A stretch of DNA of 64,000 bases from PHAA01 sp022706565. GTDB taxonomy: Bacteria > Bacillota > Syntrophomonadia > Syntrophomonadales > Syntrophomonadaceae. The notes under the pieces were generated by a model, which saw nothing but the letters and a program-made list of their open reading frames with translations, had not been told where the DNA came from and did not search any database. Positions 9,197-16,857 of the stretch are shown here, piece after piece; positions within the stretch are counted from its first letter, which is position 1; each line of letters opens with the position of its first letter. The stretch is from the NCBI GenBank assembly GCA_040769385.1, contig JAXGLD010000002.1:186001-250000 (forward strand), read 5' to 3'. A program made the position numbers and the translations under genes.

Positions 9197-9991
9197 TTAC
9201 AGGAACGGTGGCAATACCACCAGGAAATAGTAGGCTACCGGCGAAACCAGCATAAAGCTGTCGAATCGGTCCAATACTCCCCCATGTCCGGGCAGTATGC
9301 GGCCCGAATCTTTTACCTCGAAAAACCTTTTTATGGCTGATTCCAACAGATCCCCCAGTTGGGCAGCCACGCTGAATACGAAAGCCATGACCAGTAATAC
9401 TCCTACCTGCGGATATACGGCGCCACTAAAGTACCGATACCCCCAAGCAGCCAATATAGTCAGAACGATTGCTCCCGCTGCACCTTCTACTGTTTTTCCA
9501 GGACTAAGCCGGGGAGCTAATTTGTGTTTGCCCCAAATCCGCCCAAACAAGTATCCACCAACATCACTGGCCCAGGTAAGTATAAACACCATCAGCAGGA
9601 TAAGAAAGGCACTCTCAGAACGGCCCAACGCCAGAGCGTAGCTGAAAAAAAAGCCCGTATAGATCGAGCCGAATAAACTCAAGGCCAGATCATGGAGATT
9701 TCTTTGGGGGTAAGTAAAGACCAGTCCGATGATCATCAGCAACAAACTGGCCAGGAATAATCCAGCCAGATATGATCCCAATTGGGTTCTGAACAGCAAT
9801 ATAAAAGCCAGGAAAACCGCGGACACCACAAACGGTTGAAAACCCTTGCCGCGCATCATAGCGCAATACTCAATCAGAGCTGCAGCGGTAAGCAGCCCTA
9901 TGAGTACTTGCCAGTAGACACCGCCCAGATAAGCAAGCCCGATCAGGAATGGTATGCCTACCGCAGCAGTAATCAGTCGATTCTTAAGCAT
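9197..9991 (-). CDS. cdsA: Phosphatidate cytidylyltransferase
   Basis: Makes CDP-diacylglycerol from phosphatidic acid and CTP, the precursor of membrane phospholipids. It has 264 residues and many hydrophobic helices. The family signature lies near the C-terminus (SPGKTVEGAAGA about residue 165, then DSGRILPGHGGVLDRFDS about 228). It follows uppS by 15 bp, the conserved uppS-cdsA pair that sends substrates to lipid-carrier and phospholipid synthesis. Confidence 0.96.
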   Translation of the reverse strand: MLKNRLITAAVGIPFLIGLAYLGGVYWQVLIGLLTAAALIEYCAMMRGKGFQPFVVSAVFLAFILLFRTQLGSYLAGLFLASLLLMIIGLVFTYPQRNLHDLALSLFGSIYTGFFFSYALALGRSESAFLILLMVFILTWASDVGGYLFGRIWGKHKLAPRLSPGKTVEGAAGAIVLTILAAWGYRYFSGAVYPQVGVLLVMAFVFSVAAQLGDLLESAIKRFFEVKDSGRILPGHGGVLDRFDSFMLVSPVAYYFLVVLPPFL

Positions 9992-10006
9992 AAACGGTCT
10001 CTTTCA

Positions 10007-10771
10007 TCATTTTTTCAAACCACCGAAACGCCTATCCCGCCCTTGGAATTCTTTAATCGCCCGGTATAGTTCTTCGGGGGTAAAATCCGGCCACAAGACG
10101 TCGCTGACCACGATTTCAGCATAGGCCACCTGCCACAACAGAAAATTGCTGATCCGCTTTTCGCCGGCAGTCCGGATAAGCAGATCAGGGTCAGGCATTT
10201 CAGCGGTATAGAGACATTGGGCAAACAAATGCTCATCTATGGAATCAAGCTGGATCTCTCCGCTCAAAACCCGTTTCGATATGGATTTGGCTGCATCGAC
10301 AATTTCCCGCCGTGATCCATAATTGAGGGCAATATTAAAGATCAAGCCGGTGTTGTGGCGGGTCAAGGCCAAGGCGCGGCGAATCTCATCCTGGCACTTG
10401 GGCGGGGTGGCTTCGTAGTCTCCCAAAACATGGATCTGAACATTGTTACGATGCAACTCGTCCAATTCCCGGTGCAAAAACTCCACCAGCAGATTCATCA
10501 GGTAATTGACTTCAGTTTCCGGCCTCTTCCAATTCTCAGTGGAAAATGCAAAAACGGTAAGGAAGGGTACCCGGAGTTCATCACAGGTTTGGACTACCTT
10601 TTTTAAGGCGCTCATTCCCGCCCGGTGTCCTAGAGTACGGGGCAACAGGCGCTGCTGAGCCCACCTGCCGTTGCCATCCATTATTATGGCGATATGTTGG
10701 GGCATGTAGCCCTCCATCAAGGCACTGTCAGGCATGCTTTTCTTTTTTGCCACAGACTTCCTTCTTCCCAT
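10007..10771 (-). CDS. uppS: Isoprenyl transferase (undecaprenyl diphosphate synthase)
   Basis: cis-prenyltransferase that makes C55-PP, the lipid carrier for wall synthesis. It shows the catalytic Asp loop IAIIMDGNGRWA, FAFSTENWKRP, IRTAGEKRISNFLLWQ and the C-terminal DVLWPDF...GRDRRFGG. The start is uncertain: an ATG at 10789 lacks a ribosome site; the ATG at 10771 (254 residues) has GGGGG about 11 bases upstream, though these bases also form a hairpin; and an ATG at 10705 follows GGAGGG but would remove the N-terminal tail. I chose 10771. Confidence 0.93.
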   Translation of the reverse strand: MGRRKSVAKKKSMPDSALMEGYMPQHIAIIMDGNGRWAQQRLLPRTLGHRAGMSALKKVVQTCDELRVPFLTVFAFSTENWKRPETEVNYLMNLLVEFLHRELDELHRNNVQIHVLGDYEATPPKCQDEIRRALALTRHNTGLIFNIALNYGSRREIVDAAKSISKRVLSGEIQLDSIDEHLFAQCLYTAEMPDPDLLIRTAGEKRISNFLLWQVAYAEIVVSDVLWPDFTPEELYRAIKEFQGRDRRFGGLKK

Positions 10772-10782
10772 AATTAGTAAAA

Positions 10783-10796
10783 CCCCCATTAGGGGG
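10783..10796 (-). other. Short GC hairpin between frr and uppS
   Basis: On the minus strand ACCCCC-TAAT-GGGGGT is followed by TTTAC. It resembles a very small terminator or attenuator but lies inside a conserved cotranscribed gene run and overlaps the upstream candidate uppS start. It could modulate uppS translation. The function is not known. Confidence 0.35.
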
Positions 10797-10838
10797 TATT
10801 ATCTAATATTACCACATCTACGCAGCCTATCCACAGGG

Positions 10839-11396
10839 CTAGACTTCCATGATCTCTTTTTCTTTTTGCTGGAGAATCTGATCAATATCCTTAATGAACC
10901 TGTCGGTGATCTTTTGGATATCATCCAAACCTTTTTTCCCAGCATTCTCTGAGATCAATTTGTCCTTTTCACTGGATTTGATCAGATCGTTGGCTTCCCT
11001 TCTGATATTGCGGATAGCCACCTTGCCTTCCTCAGCTCTCTTTCTGACCACTTTGGCCAGATCTTTCCTGCGTTCTTCGGTCAGCTGGGGGATGTTGAGC
11101 CTGATCACATTACCATCGCTATTGGGGGTGATGCCCAGATCGGACTTCATGATGGCTTTCTCTATGTCAGGTATGCTGGTTTTATCCCAGGGATTGATAA
11201 TCAGAAGCCGGGCTTCCGGAACATTGATATTGGCCAATTGGTTCATCGGGGTGGGGACCCCGTAGTAATTGACCATGATCTTGTCTACCATGGCTGGATT
11301 GGCTCGTCCTGCTCTCATGCCGGCGAAATCCCCGATCAAATGCTCAATGGTTTTATCCATTCTGCTTTCGGCATCTTTTAAAATATCATCAAGCAC
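10839..11396 (-). CDS. frr: Ribosome recycling factor
   Basis: With EF-G it splits post-termination ribosomes. It has 185 residues, the family's standard length, and shows MRAGRANPAMVDKI, NVPEARLLIINPWDK, GITPNSDGNVIRLNIPQLTEERR and the C-terminal helix ending in basic and acidic heptads. It follows pyrH by 5 bp; pyrH-frr is an almost universal bacterial pair. Confidence 0.97.
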   Translation of the reverse strand: MLDDILKDAESRMDKTIEHLIGDFAGMRAGRANPAMVDKIMVNYYGVPTPMNQLANINVPEARLLIINPWDKTSIPDIEKAIMKSDLGITPNSDGNVIRLNIPQLTEERRKDLAKVVRKRAEEGKVAIRNIRREANDLIKSSEKDKLISENAGKKGLDDIQKITDRFIKDIDQILQQKEKEIMEV

Positions 11397-11401
11397 AATT
11401 C

Positions 11402-12118
11402 TTACCTCCCAACATAAGTACCAATGTCGTCACCCATTACCACCTTCAGAATATTACCGTCCTTGGTCAAATCAAAGACGATTATGGGTATACTGTTGTC
11501 CATACAGAGGGATGCGGCGGTTGAATCCATGACCCGCAGCCCCATGTTGATGACATCGATATAATCAAGGGTGTTGTATTTGACAGCCTCTGGATTCTGA
11601 ATCGGATCAGAATCATAAACCCCGTCAACCTTCTTGGCCATAAGAATAACCTCGGCTTCGATTTCAGCCGACCGTAACGCGGCGGTGGTATCAGTAGAAA
11701 AGTATGGATTACCCGTACCGGCGGCGAATATCACCACCCGCCCCTTTTCGAGATGCCGTATGGCCCGGCGGCGGATATAGGGTTCAGCTACCTCCTTCAT
11801 TTCGATAGCTGACATCACCCTGGTTACCATTCCTTCGTTCTCCAGGGCGTCCTGCAAGGCCAAAGAATTAATTACGGTGGCCAGCATCCCCATGTAATCA
11901 GCTGTGGCTCTATCCATCCCCTTGGCACTTCCGGAAACACCGCGCCAGATGTTTCCGCCTCCTACCACGATGGCTACTTCGACACCAGTCTGGGCTACTT
12001 CCACGACCTGGCGCGCTATCGATGATATTACGGAATGCTCGATACCGTACCCTTTTTCACCTGAAAGAGCCTCTCCACTGAGCTTTAATACCACCCGTTT
12101 GTATTTCGGATTCTGCAC
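11402..12118 (-). CDS. pyrH: UMP kinase
   Basis: Phosphorylates UMP to UDP in pyrimidine nucleotide synthesis. It is a 238-residue member of the amino-acid kinase fold. Visible motifs are LKLSGEALSG near the N-terminus, the phosphate loop VVGGGNIWRG (about residue 52), MDRATADYMGMLATVINSLA, and the nucleotide-binding ILMAKKVDGVYDSDP (about 158). It lies between tsf and frr on the same strand. Confidence 0.97.
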   Translation of the reverse strand: MQNPKYKRVVLKLSGEALSGEKGYGIEHSVISSIARQVVEVAQTGVEVAIVVGGGNIWRGVSGSAKGMDRATADYMGMLATVINSLALQDALENEGMVTRVMSAIEMKEVAEPYIRRRAIRHLEKGRVVIFAAGTGNPYFSTDTTAALRSAEIEAEVILMAKKVDGVYDSDPIQNPEAVKYNTLDYIDVINMGLRVMDSTAASLCMDNSIPIIVFDLTKDGNILKVVMGDDIGTYVGR

Positions 12119-12172
12119 CGGATTCCCCTCCAGATTTCGTCATTTTGCCACGCAAGCCTGCGGTCTGGGCAA

Positions 12173-12823
12173 TTATCCCTTTATCTGGGACATGACCTCG
12201 GCGGCGAAATCCGATTGTTGTTTTTCTATACCCTCACCCAACTCATAGCGAGTAAAGCGACGGACGTTTATATTTTCGCCTATTTTGGCAACATGCTCAT
12301 GAATCAACTGCTGAACAGTTTTATCAGGATCTTTGATAAACTGCTGTTCCAGCAGGCAGTTTTCCTTATAGAACTTCTCTATCCGACCTTCCACCATCTT
12401 GTCGATTATTTTTTCCGGTTTACCCTCTTCCAGGGCCTGGGCTCTTAGAACCTCACGCTCATGGTCCAGGTCGGCGGCCGGCACGTTCTCGCGGGAAAGG
12501 TAGGCCGGATTGGTGGCCGCTATCTGCATCGCGATGTCATAAGCCAGCTGCCTGAACTCATCGGTATTGCCTACGAAATCAGTTTCACAATTGACCTCGA
12601 CCAGTACGCCAATGCGCCCTTTGCCATGAATGTACGATACGACAACACCTTCGCTGGCCACTCTGCCTGCCTTCTTGGCAGCCTTGGCCAAACCCTTGGC
12701 CCTTAACTCGTCGATCGACTTCTCTATGTCACCACCGGTCTCCACCAGCACCTTCTTGCAATCCATCATACCCGCGCCGGTTCTCTCCCGTAGCTCCTTC
12801 ACCAATGTCGCTGTAATCTCCAC
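12173..12823 (-). CDS. tsf: Elongation factor Ts
   Basis: Nucleotide exchange factor for EF-Tu. It has 216 residues, the short form seen in many Firmicutes. The N-terminal UBA-like domain has LRERTGAGMMDCKKVL, and the core begins with VEVNCETDFVGNTDEF; the usual second repeat of the core is reduced. It follows rpsB by 83 bp. The start has AGGAGG just upstream (TAAGGAGGATAATAAG). Confidence 0.96.
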   Translation of the reverse strand: MEITATLVKELRERTGAGMMDCKKVLVETGGDIEKSIDELRAKGLAKAAKKAGRVASEGVVVSYIHGKGRIGVLVEVNCETDFVGNTDEFRQLAYDIAMQIAATNPAYLSRENVPAADLDHEREVLRAQALEEGKPEKIIDKMVEGRIEKFYKENCLLEQQFIKDPDKTVQQLIHEHVAKIGENINVRRFTRYELGEGIEKQQSDFAAEVMSQIKG

Positions 12824-12906
12824 TTATTATCCTCCTTACATATTGCATTCCAAATTATCATTAAAAAAGGGTGTACCGGAAAAACCGTCCACCCTTTGCT
12901 CTAGCT

Positions 12907-13605
12907 TTATCCGGATATTTGTTCTCCCTGCTTGCTCTCCAGCACCGCATCTGCGATCTTGGAAGATATCAACCTTACTGCTCTAATGGCGTCATCGTTG
13001 CCTGGTATTACATAGTCGATTTCATCAGGGTCGCAGTTGGTATCCACAATGGCAACCACCGGGATATTCAGTTTACGGGCTTCCGCTACCGCGATCTTTT
13101 CTTTGCGGGGATCTACCACATACACGGCTCCGGGCAGTTTGTCCATATCTTTGATGCCACCCAGGAATCTTTCCAGTCTTTCCCGCTCATTCTTCAGCTT
13201 GGCTACTTCTTTCTTGGTAAGAACTTCAAAGGCTCCTTCGGCCTCCATCCGCTCTAACTCCTTGAGCCTCATGACTCTTTTGCGGATCGTCTTGTAGTTG
13301 GTCAGCATGCCGCCCAGCCAGCGTTGGTTTACAAAATACATCTCACATCTTCTGGCTTCATCCTTGATGGTCTCCTGAGCCTGTTTCTTGGTCCCGACGA
13401 AAAGGATGCCCTTGCCTTCGGCTACCGTCTCTTTGATGAAAGCATAAGCTTCATCGAATTTTTTGACCGTCTGCTGGAGATCGATAATGTAAATACCGTT
13501 CCTCTCCATATAAATGTAACGGTCCATCTTGGGGTTCCATCTCCTGGTCTGGTGCCCGAAGTGAACCCCAGCCTCCAGCAGCTGCTTCATAGTAATTACC
13601 GACAT
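12907..13605 (-). CDS. rpsB: 30S ribosomal protein S2
   Basis: Structural protein of the small subunit. Family motifs: GVHFGHQTRRWNPKM at the N-terminus, GTKKQAQETI (about residue 70), NQRWLGGMLTN (about 93) and PVVAIVDTNCDPDEIDYVIPGNDDAIRA near the C-terminus. I set the start at 13605 (MSVITMKQ, 232 residues) because AGGAGGT lies six bases upstream; the in-frame ATG at 13638 would lie inside that leader. First gene of the long minus-strand run, behind a good promoter. Confidence 0.97.
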   Translation of the reverse strand: MSVITMKQLLEAGVHFGHQTRRWNPKMDRYIYMERNGIYIIDLQQTVKKFDEAYAFIKETVAEGKGILFVGTKKQAQETIKDEARRCEMYFVNQRWLGGMLTNYKTIRKRVMRLKELERMEAEGAFEVLTKKEVAKLKNERERLERFLGGIKDMDKLPGAVYVVDPRKEKIAVAEARKLNIPVVAIVDTNCDPDEIDYVIPGNDDAIRAVRLISSKIADAVLESKQGEQISG

Positions 13606-13712
13606 TTTCCTACCTCCTGTTGTTTTAGTCCTCCGCAAGCTTCATTCCGCCGGGAGACTTTTGGAAAAGCACACTCCCTACGGTCGGCTGGCGTGCGAAA
13701 TCATCAACAGAT

Positions 13713-13742
13713 AATATATCACAATTAAATACGGGTTGGCAA
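13713..13742 (-). promoter_or_regulatory. SigA-type promoter of the rpsB operon
   Basis: On the minus strand TTGCCA (13742-13737) and TATATT (13718-13713) are separated by 18 bp. Predicted transcription starts near 13706, giving an untranslated leader of about 100 bases before rpsB. The leader contains GCACGCC...GTGTGC and other pairing segments and could be an autoregulatory S2-binding structure; that part is inference. Confidence 0.7.
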
Positions 13743-14004
13743 GAAAGTAGAATATTGCCGCCAATCTTCTTCTGGGCAACTCCATTGACAAAGTAAGTGT
13801 CACCCTTTGAAGAGGAAGCGCTTGGCTAAATTGCGCAATAAATCGGATTAGAATTGTACTGTTTCAAGTCTTCAATCATATATATTGTCCCAATAATCGT
13901 TGATTCAAGCCGGGAACTACGATTCCTCCCACCCAGGAAGATAAATCCCGTGCATTTTTCAAAACCATATGCTAAATTGAAGCCAAGGTGGTGGCATTAA
14001 TTAT
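13743..14004. other. Divergent intergenic region, rpsB operon / sigma-54 activator gene
   Basis: Together with the rpsB leader this forms a 399-bp gene-free gap between rpsB and the activator. Apart from the rpsB promoter I see only a TTGCGCAA palindrome near 13831 and a weak AAGGTGGTGG ribosome site before 14005. No confident promoter for the activator gene was found. Confidence 0.5.
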
Positions 14005-16098
14005 ATGAAGATTAGAGAGATTATGACCATTGATCCGATCTGTCTTCGTCCTGATCAGACAGTGGGAGAGGCAGCCATCATTTTTATGGAGCATAAGATC
14101 GATGGCGCCCCGGTGGTGAATGGGAACCGTGAATTAATCGGCCTATTCACAAAGACTCACATATATCGGGTAGTAAACGGAGACCGGGATTTTGATCGTC
14201 CGGTGGCGCAGATGATGAGCACCGACCTGCTCGTCGGACATCCGGATGATGAATTCGGTGATGTAGTCAATGCGACGGTGCCACGTCTACCGGTGGTTGA
14301 TGACCGGGGTCGGGTCGTGGGTATTTGTACCCGCGGGGACATCGCCAAAGCCTTCTTTGATTCGTATCAGAATATCTCGCTGGAATTGGACGCCATTATC
14401 AATTCAGCCCATAATGTTATCGTATCGATTGACCACAATGGCTTTATAAAGGTTTGGAATGCAGCTGCGGAGAGAATCCTGGGCTCCAAAGCCTCCGAGG
14501 TCAGTGGGCGTCATATCCAAGATGTCCTGCCCGAGAGCGACCTTACCCGCGTTATAGATATCGGTACAGCTGAACCCCTGAAAAGGATCAGTTTGAGGGG
14601 CCATCAATTTTTGTCCAATCGTTCTCCTATTATTAAGGAAGGAGAAATTGTCGGGGCGGTGGCGGTGCTCCTGGACGTATCTGAATTGGAGAGTGTTTCA
14701 AGGGAGTTGGAACGCTTCAAGGAACTCAACCGGGAGTTGGATGCGATTATTGACTCCTCTTTTGATGGTTTATATATTACCGACGGAAATGGTATCACCC
14801 TTCGCCTCAATAAGGCTTATGAAAGGATCACCGGCATCAGCGCCGATGAATTCATTGGCAAAAATGTGACCACTATTGAGTCTGAGGGAATCGTCTCGGA
14901 ATCAGTTACAGCGTTGGTACTGGAGAAGCGCAGTCCGGTGACCATCAGCCAGGAGATGCGTACCGGTAAAATGACTTTGGCTACCGGCAACCCGGTTTTC
15001 GATGATAAGGGCAACATCTTCCGGGTGGTTAGCAACGTCCGTGATATCACCGAACTCAATGCTTTGAGACAAAAACTGGAAGAGTTTGAAGGCCTGAGCC
15101 AGCACTATGAATCGCAGCTACGCACTCTGAAATTGCAATACGTTGGTTCAGACAATATTGTGACCAATTCTAGTCGCATGATTACTCTGCTATCCACGGT
15201 GATCAGGCTGGCTCAGTTTGATTCCACCATTTTGATTACGGGTGAATCTGGTACCGGTAAGGAATTGATTGCCGAGGTAATTCACAACAACAGCAGCCGC
15301 CGGGACCAACCCTTTATAAAAGTCAATTGCGGGGCAATTCCTGAGACACTGCTGGAATCGGAACTATTCGGTTATGATTATGGTGCTTTCACGGGTGCCA
15401 AGAAAGAAGGCAAACCGGGTTATTTTCAGTTGGCGGCGGGAGGAACACTGTTTCTGGATGAGATCGGCGATCTGCCCTTAAATCTGCAGGTTAAACTGTT
15501 GCGGGTACTGCAGAACAAGGAGTTCGTCCGCGTCGGCGGCACCAAACCCCTGCAAGTTGATGCCAGAATCGTGACGGGCACCAATCGCAATCTGCTGGAG
15601 CTGGTGGAGAAAAAACTGTTTAGGGAGGACCTTTACTACCGCCTTAATGTGGTCCCCATCAATGTCCCCCCTTTGCGGGACAGGATCGAGGATATTCCTC
15701 CCCTGGTTGCTCATTTCACCAAGTTGTACAACCGCAAACACAAGCTCAACCGCAGGTTTGCCCCCGAAGTAGTAGATGTTTTTATGGGTTATAATTGGCC
15801 TGGCAACGTGCGAGAGTTGGAAAACCTTATAGAAAGATTGATAGTTGTAGGTACCAAAGATCTTCTGACCATCGACGACCTGCCAGCATTTTTGGTAAAC
15901 TCCGGTCCAGTAAATCCTGAGGTAACGGTCTCCGGTATCATACCCCTGCAAGATGCAGTGGAGAATGTAGAGAAGCAGATCCTCGAGAAGGCTTATCAAC
16001 AATACCGCACCACCCGGCAAATGGCTGCAGTGCTTAAGGTGGACGCATCGACTGTGGTTAGAAAAGCAGCCAAATATGGTATATCACATACCAAATAA
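14005..16098 (+). CDS. Sigma-54-dependent transcriptional activator with CBS and PAS sensor domains
   Basis: A 697-residue enhancer-binding protein. In order: two CBS motifs (about residues 1-115), two PAS domains (about 125-235 and 245-350), the AAA+ domain with Walker A GESGTGKE at about 413, the sigma-54 contact loop GAFTGA at about 460, Walker B LFLDEIGDL, and the Fis/TyrR-like helix-turn-helix at the C-terminus (TTRQMAAVL...STVVRK). There is no receiver domain, so the signal is probably a small ligand sensed by CBS (often adenine nucleotides) or PAS. It lies directly upstream of a sigma-54 promoter and the beta-oxidation genes, with repeated sites in between, so it is the likely activator of that operon. 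It diverges from rpsB. Confidence 0.93.
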   Translation: MKIREIMTIDPICLRPDQTVGEAAIIFMEHKIDGAPVVNGNRELIGLFTKTHIYRVVNGDRDFDRPVAQMMSTDLLVGHPDDEFGDVVNATVPRLPVVDDRGRVVGICTRGDIAKAFFDSYQNISLELDAIINSAHNVIVSIDHNGFIKVWNAAAERILGSKASEVSGRHIQDVLPESDLTRVIDIGTAEPLKRISLRGHQFLSNRSPIIKEGEIVGAVAVLLDVSELESVSRELERFKELNRELDAIIDSSFDGLYITDGNGITLRLNKAYERITGISADEFIGKNVTTIESEGIVSESVTALVLEKRSPVTISQEMRTGKMTLATGNPVFDDKGNIFRVVSNVRDITELNALRQKLEEFEGLSQHYESQLRTLKLQYVGSDNIVTNSSRMITLLSTVIRLAQFDSTILITGESGTGKELIAEVIHNNSSRRDQPFIKVNCGAIPETLLESELFGYDYGAFTGAKKEGKPGYFQLAAGGTLFLDEIGDLPLNLQVKLLRVLQNKEFVRVGGTKPLQVDARIVTGTNRNLLELVEKKLFREDLYYRLNVVPINVPPLRDRIEDIPPLVAHFTKLYNRKHKLNRRFAPEVVDVFMGYNWPGNVRELENLIERLIVVGTKDLLTIDDLPAFLVNSGPVNPEVTVSGIIPLQDAVENVEKQILEKAYQQYRTTRQMAAVLKVDASTVVRKAAKYGISHTK

Positions 16099-16126
16099 CA
16101 AGAAATAAGGATTCAAATACTTGTTG

Positions 16127-16170
16127 ATGCATCAATGCAACTTACCGTTGCACTGGTGCATCGTTTTTTA
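16127..16170 (+). terminator. Rho-independent terminator after the activator gene
   Basis: Stem GATGCA..ATGCAA / TTGCA..TGCATC with a short loop, followed by GTTTTTT, 28 bp after the activator stop. The two arms are also two of the four copies of the repeated GATGCA element described separately, so the hairpin may serve both as terminator in RNA and as a protein site in DNA. Confidence 0.75.
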
Positions 16171-16336
16171 GATGCATAAACGCAACGCGAGAAACCAAGA
16201 AAGATCCCCGCCTTTTCAATAGGGAACTTCCAATACTGGTCTTGTGCAAGTCGTTACATGAGACAACCTGTCGTAATGTTGGGGAGTATTCATTCCTTGT
16301 TCAAGGCCACATAGGAACCTTGATGCACCGATGCAA
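16127..16336 (+). promoter_or_regulatory. Four repeats, candidate enhancer sites for the sigma-54 activator
   Basis: Four 15-bp copies fit GATGCA-N3-R-YGCAA: GATGCATCAATGCAA (16127-16141), its inverted partner GATGCACCAGTGCAA (read on the minus strand, 16163-16149), GATGCATAAACGCAA (16172-16186) and GATGCACCGATGCAA (16322-16336). Each has TGCA or CGCA boxes spaced eight bases apart. They lie about 90-300 bp upstream of the sigma-54 promoter, the usual position of enhancer-binding-protein sites. Binding by the adjacent regulator is inferred. Confidence 0.6.
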
Positions 16337-16424
16337 CAAAATGTTAGGGGACGGGGCCACCCGCATCCCCCTTTTAAAACCCAATCGCCGCGGCTTGGGG
16401 GCATTTTAGAATTATACCTGATTA

Positions 16425-16440
16425 TGGCATGATACTTGCT
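16425..16440 (+). promoter_or_regulatory. Sigma-54 (-24/-12) promoter of the fatty-acid oxidation region
   Basis: TGGCATGATACTTGCT matches the sigma-54 consensus TGGCAC-N5-TTGCT closely, with the invariant GG (-24) and GC (-12) exactly ten bases apart. Transcription would start near 16452 and read through the Com-like ORF toward the thiolase gene. A sigma-54 activator gene ends about 325 bp upstream. Confidence 0.8.
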
Positions 16441-16494
16441 TAGTAAATATAGAAGATACGCGATGAGTTGTCGGGAGATCAGGGGTTAAGGGGA

Positions 16495-16677
16495 GTGATT
16501 TTTATTATTCTAAAGGATTTCCGGTGCCACAAATGCCAAAAGCTTTTAGGGAAGTACTTGGAATGCCGGCAGTTAGAAATCAAGTGCCCGCGCTGCGGGG
16601 CACAGAATAGTCTGCGTGACACAGCTGTATTTACGAAAATAATTAAGGATTCACTTACCGCCGTCAGTTCGATTTAA
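16495..16677 (+). CDS. Small Com-like zinc-ribbon protein
   Basis: A predicted 60-residue protein with two cysteine pairs, CHKC and CPRC, 21 residues apart, in the arrangement FRCHKCQKLL...LEIKCPRCG. This resembles phage Mu Com, a zinc-ribbon translational regulator that binds its target mRNA. The GTG at 16495 follows AGGGG; an in-frame TTG at 16468 has no ribosome site. It is the first ORF after the sigma-54 promoter and is followed by a terminator-like hairpin before the thiolase gene. No other phage gene is near. An RNA- or DNA-binding role in this leader is inferred. Confidence 0.6.
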   Translation: MIFIILKDFRCHKCQKLLGKYLECRQLEIKCPRCGAQNSLRDTAVFTKIIKDSLTAVSSI

Positions 16678-16730
16678 TTGGAATCAACCCAACTACATAT
16701 CGCTTTATAGTATCTGTTAGAGAGCCTTTG

Positions 16731-16767
16731 AGCCCCGCCAGACAAATACGTCTGCGGGGTTGTTTTT
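16731..16767 (+). terminator. Terminator-like hairpin between Com-like ORF and thiolase gene
   Basis: CCCCGC-c-AGAC (16733-16743), loop AAATAC, GTCTGCGGGG (16750-16759), then TTGTTTTT. A strong stem with a U-run. Since no clear promoter follows before the thiolase start, it may be a partial terminator or attenuator of the sigma-54 transcript. Confidence 0.75.
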
Positions 16768-16857
16768 ATCTTCAATAATAAGGAGGTGAATTGTTCCAGT
16801 CACGGTAGGACTCTAGTATTTTTAGCAGTCAATGAACGATTTAAGGAGGATGAGAGA

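Noticed and set aside
15478..16020. 180-codon minus-strand frame inside the sigma-54 activator
   Set aside because: Shadow of the AAA+ and C-terminal regions; no ribosome site.
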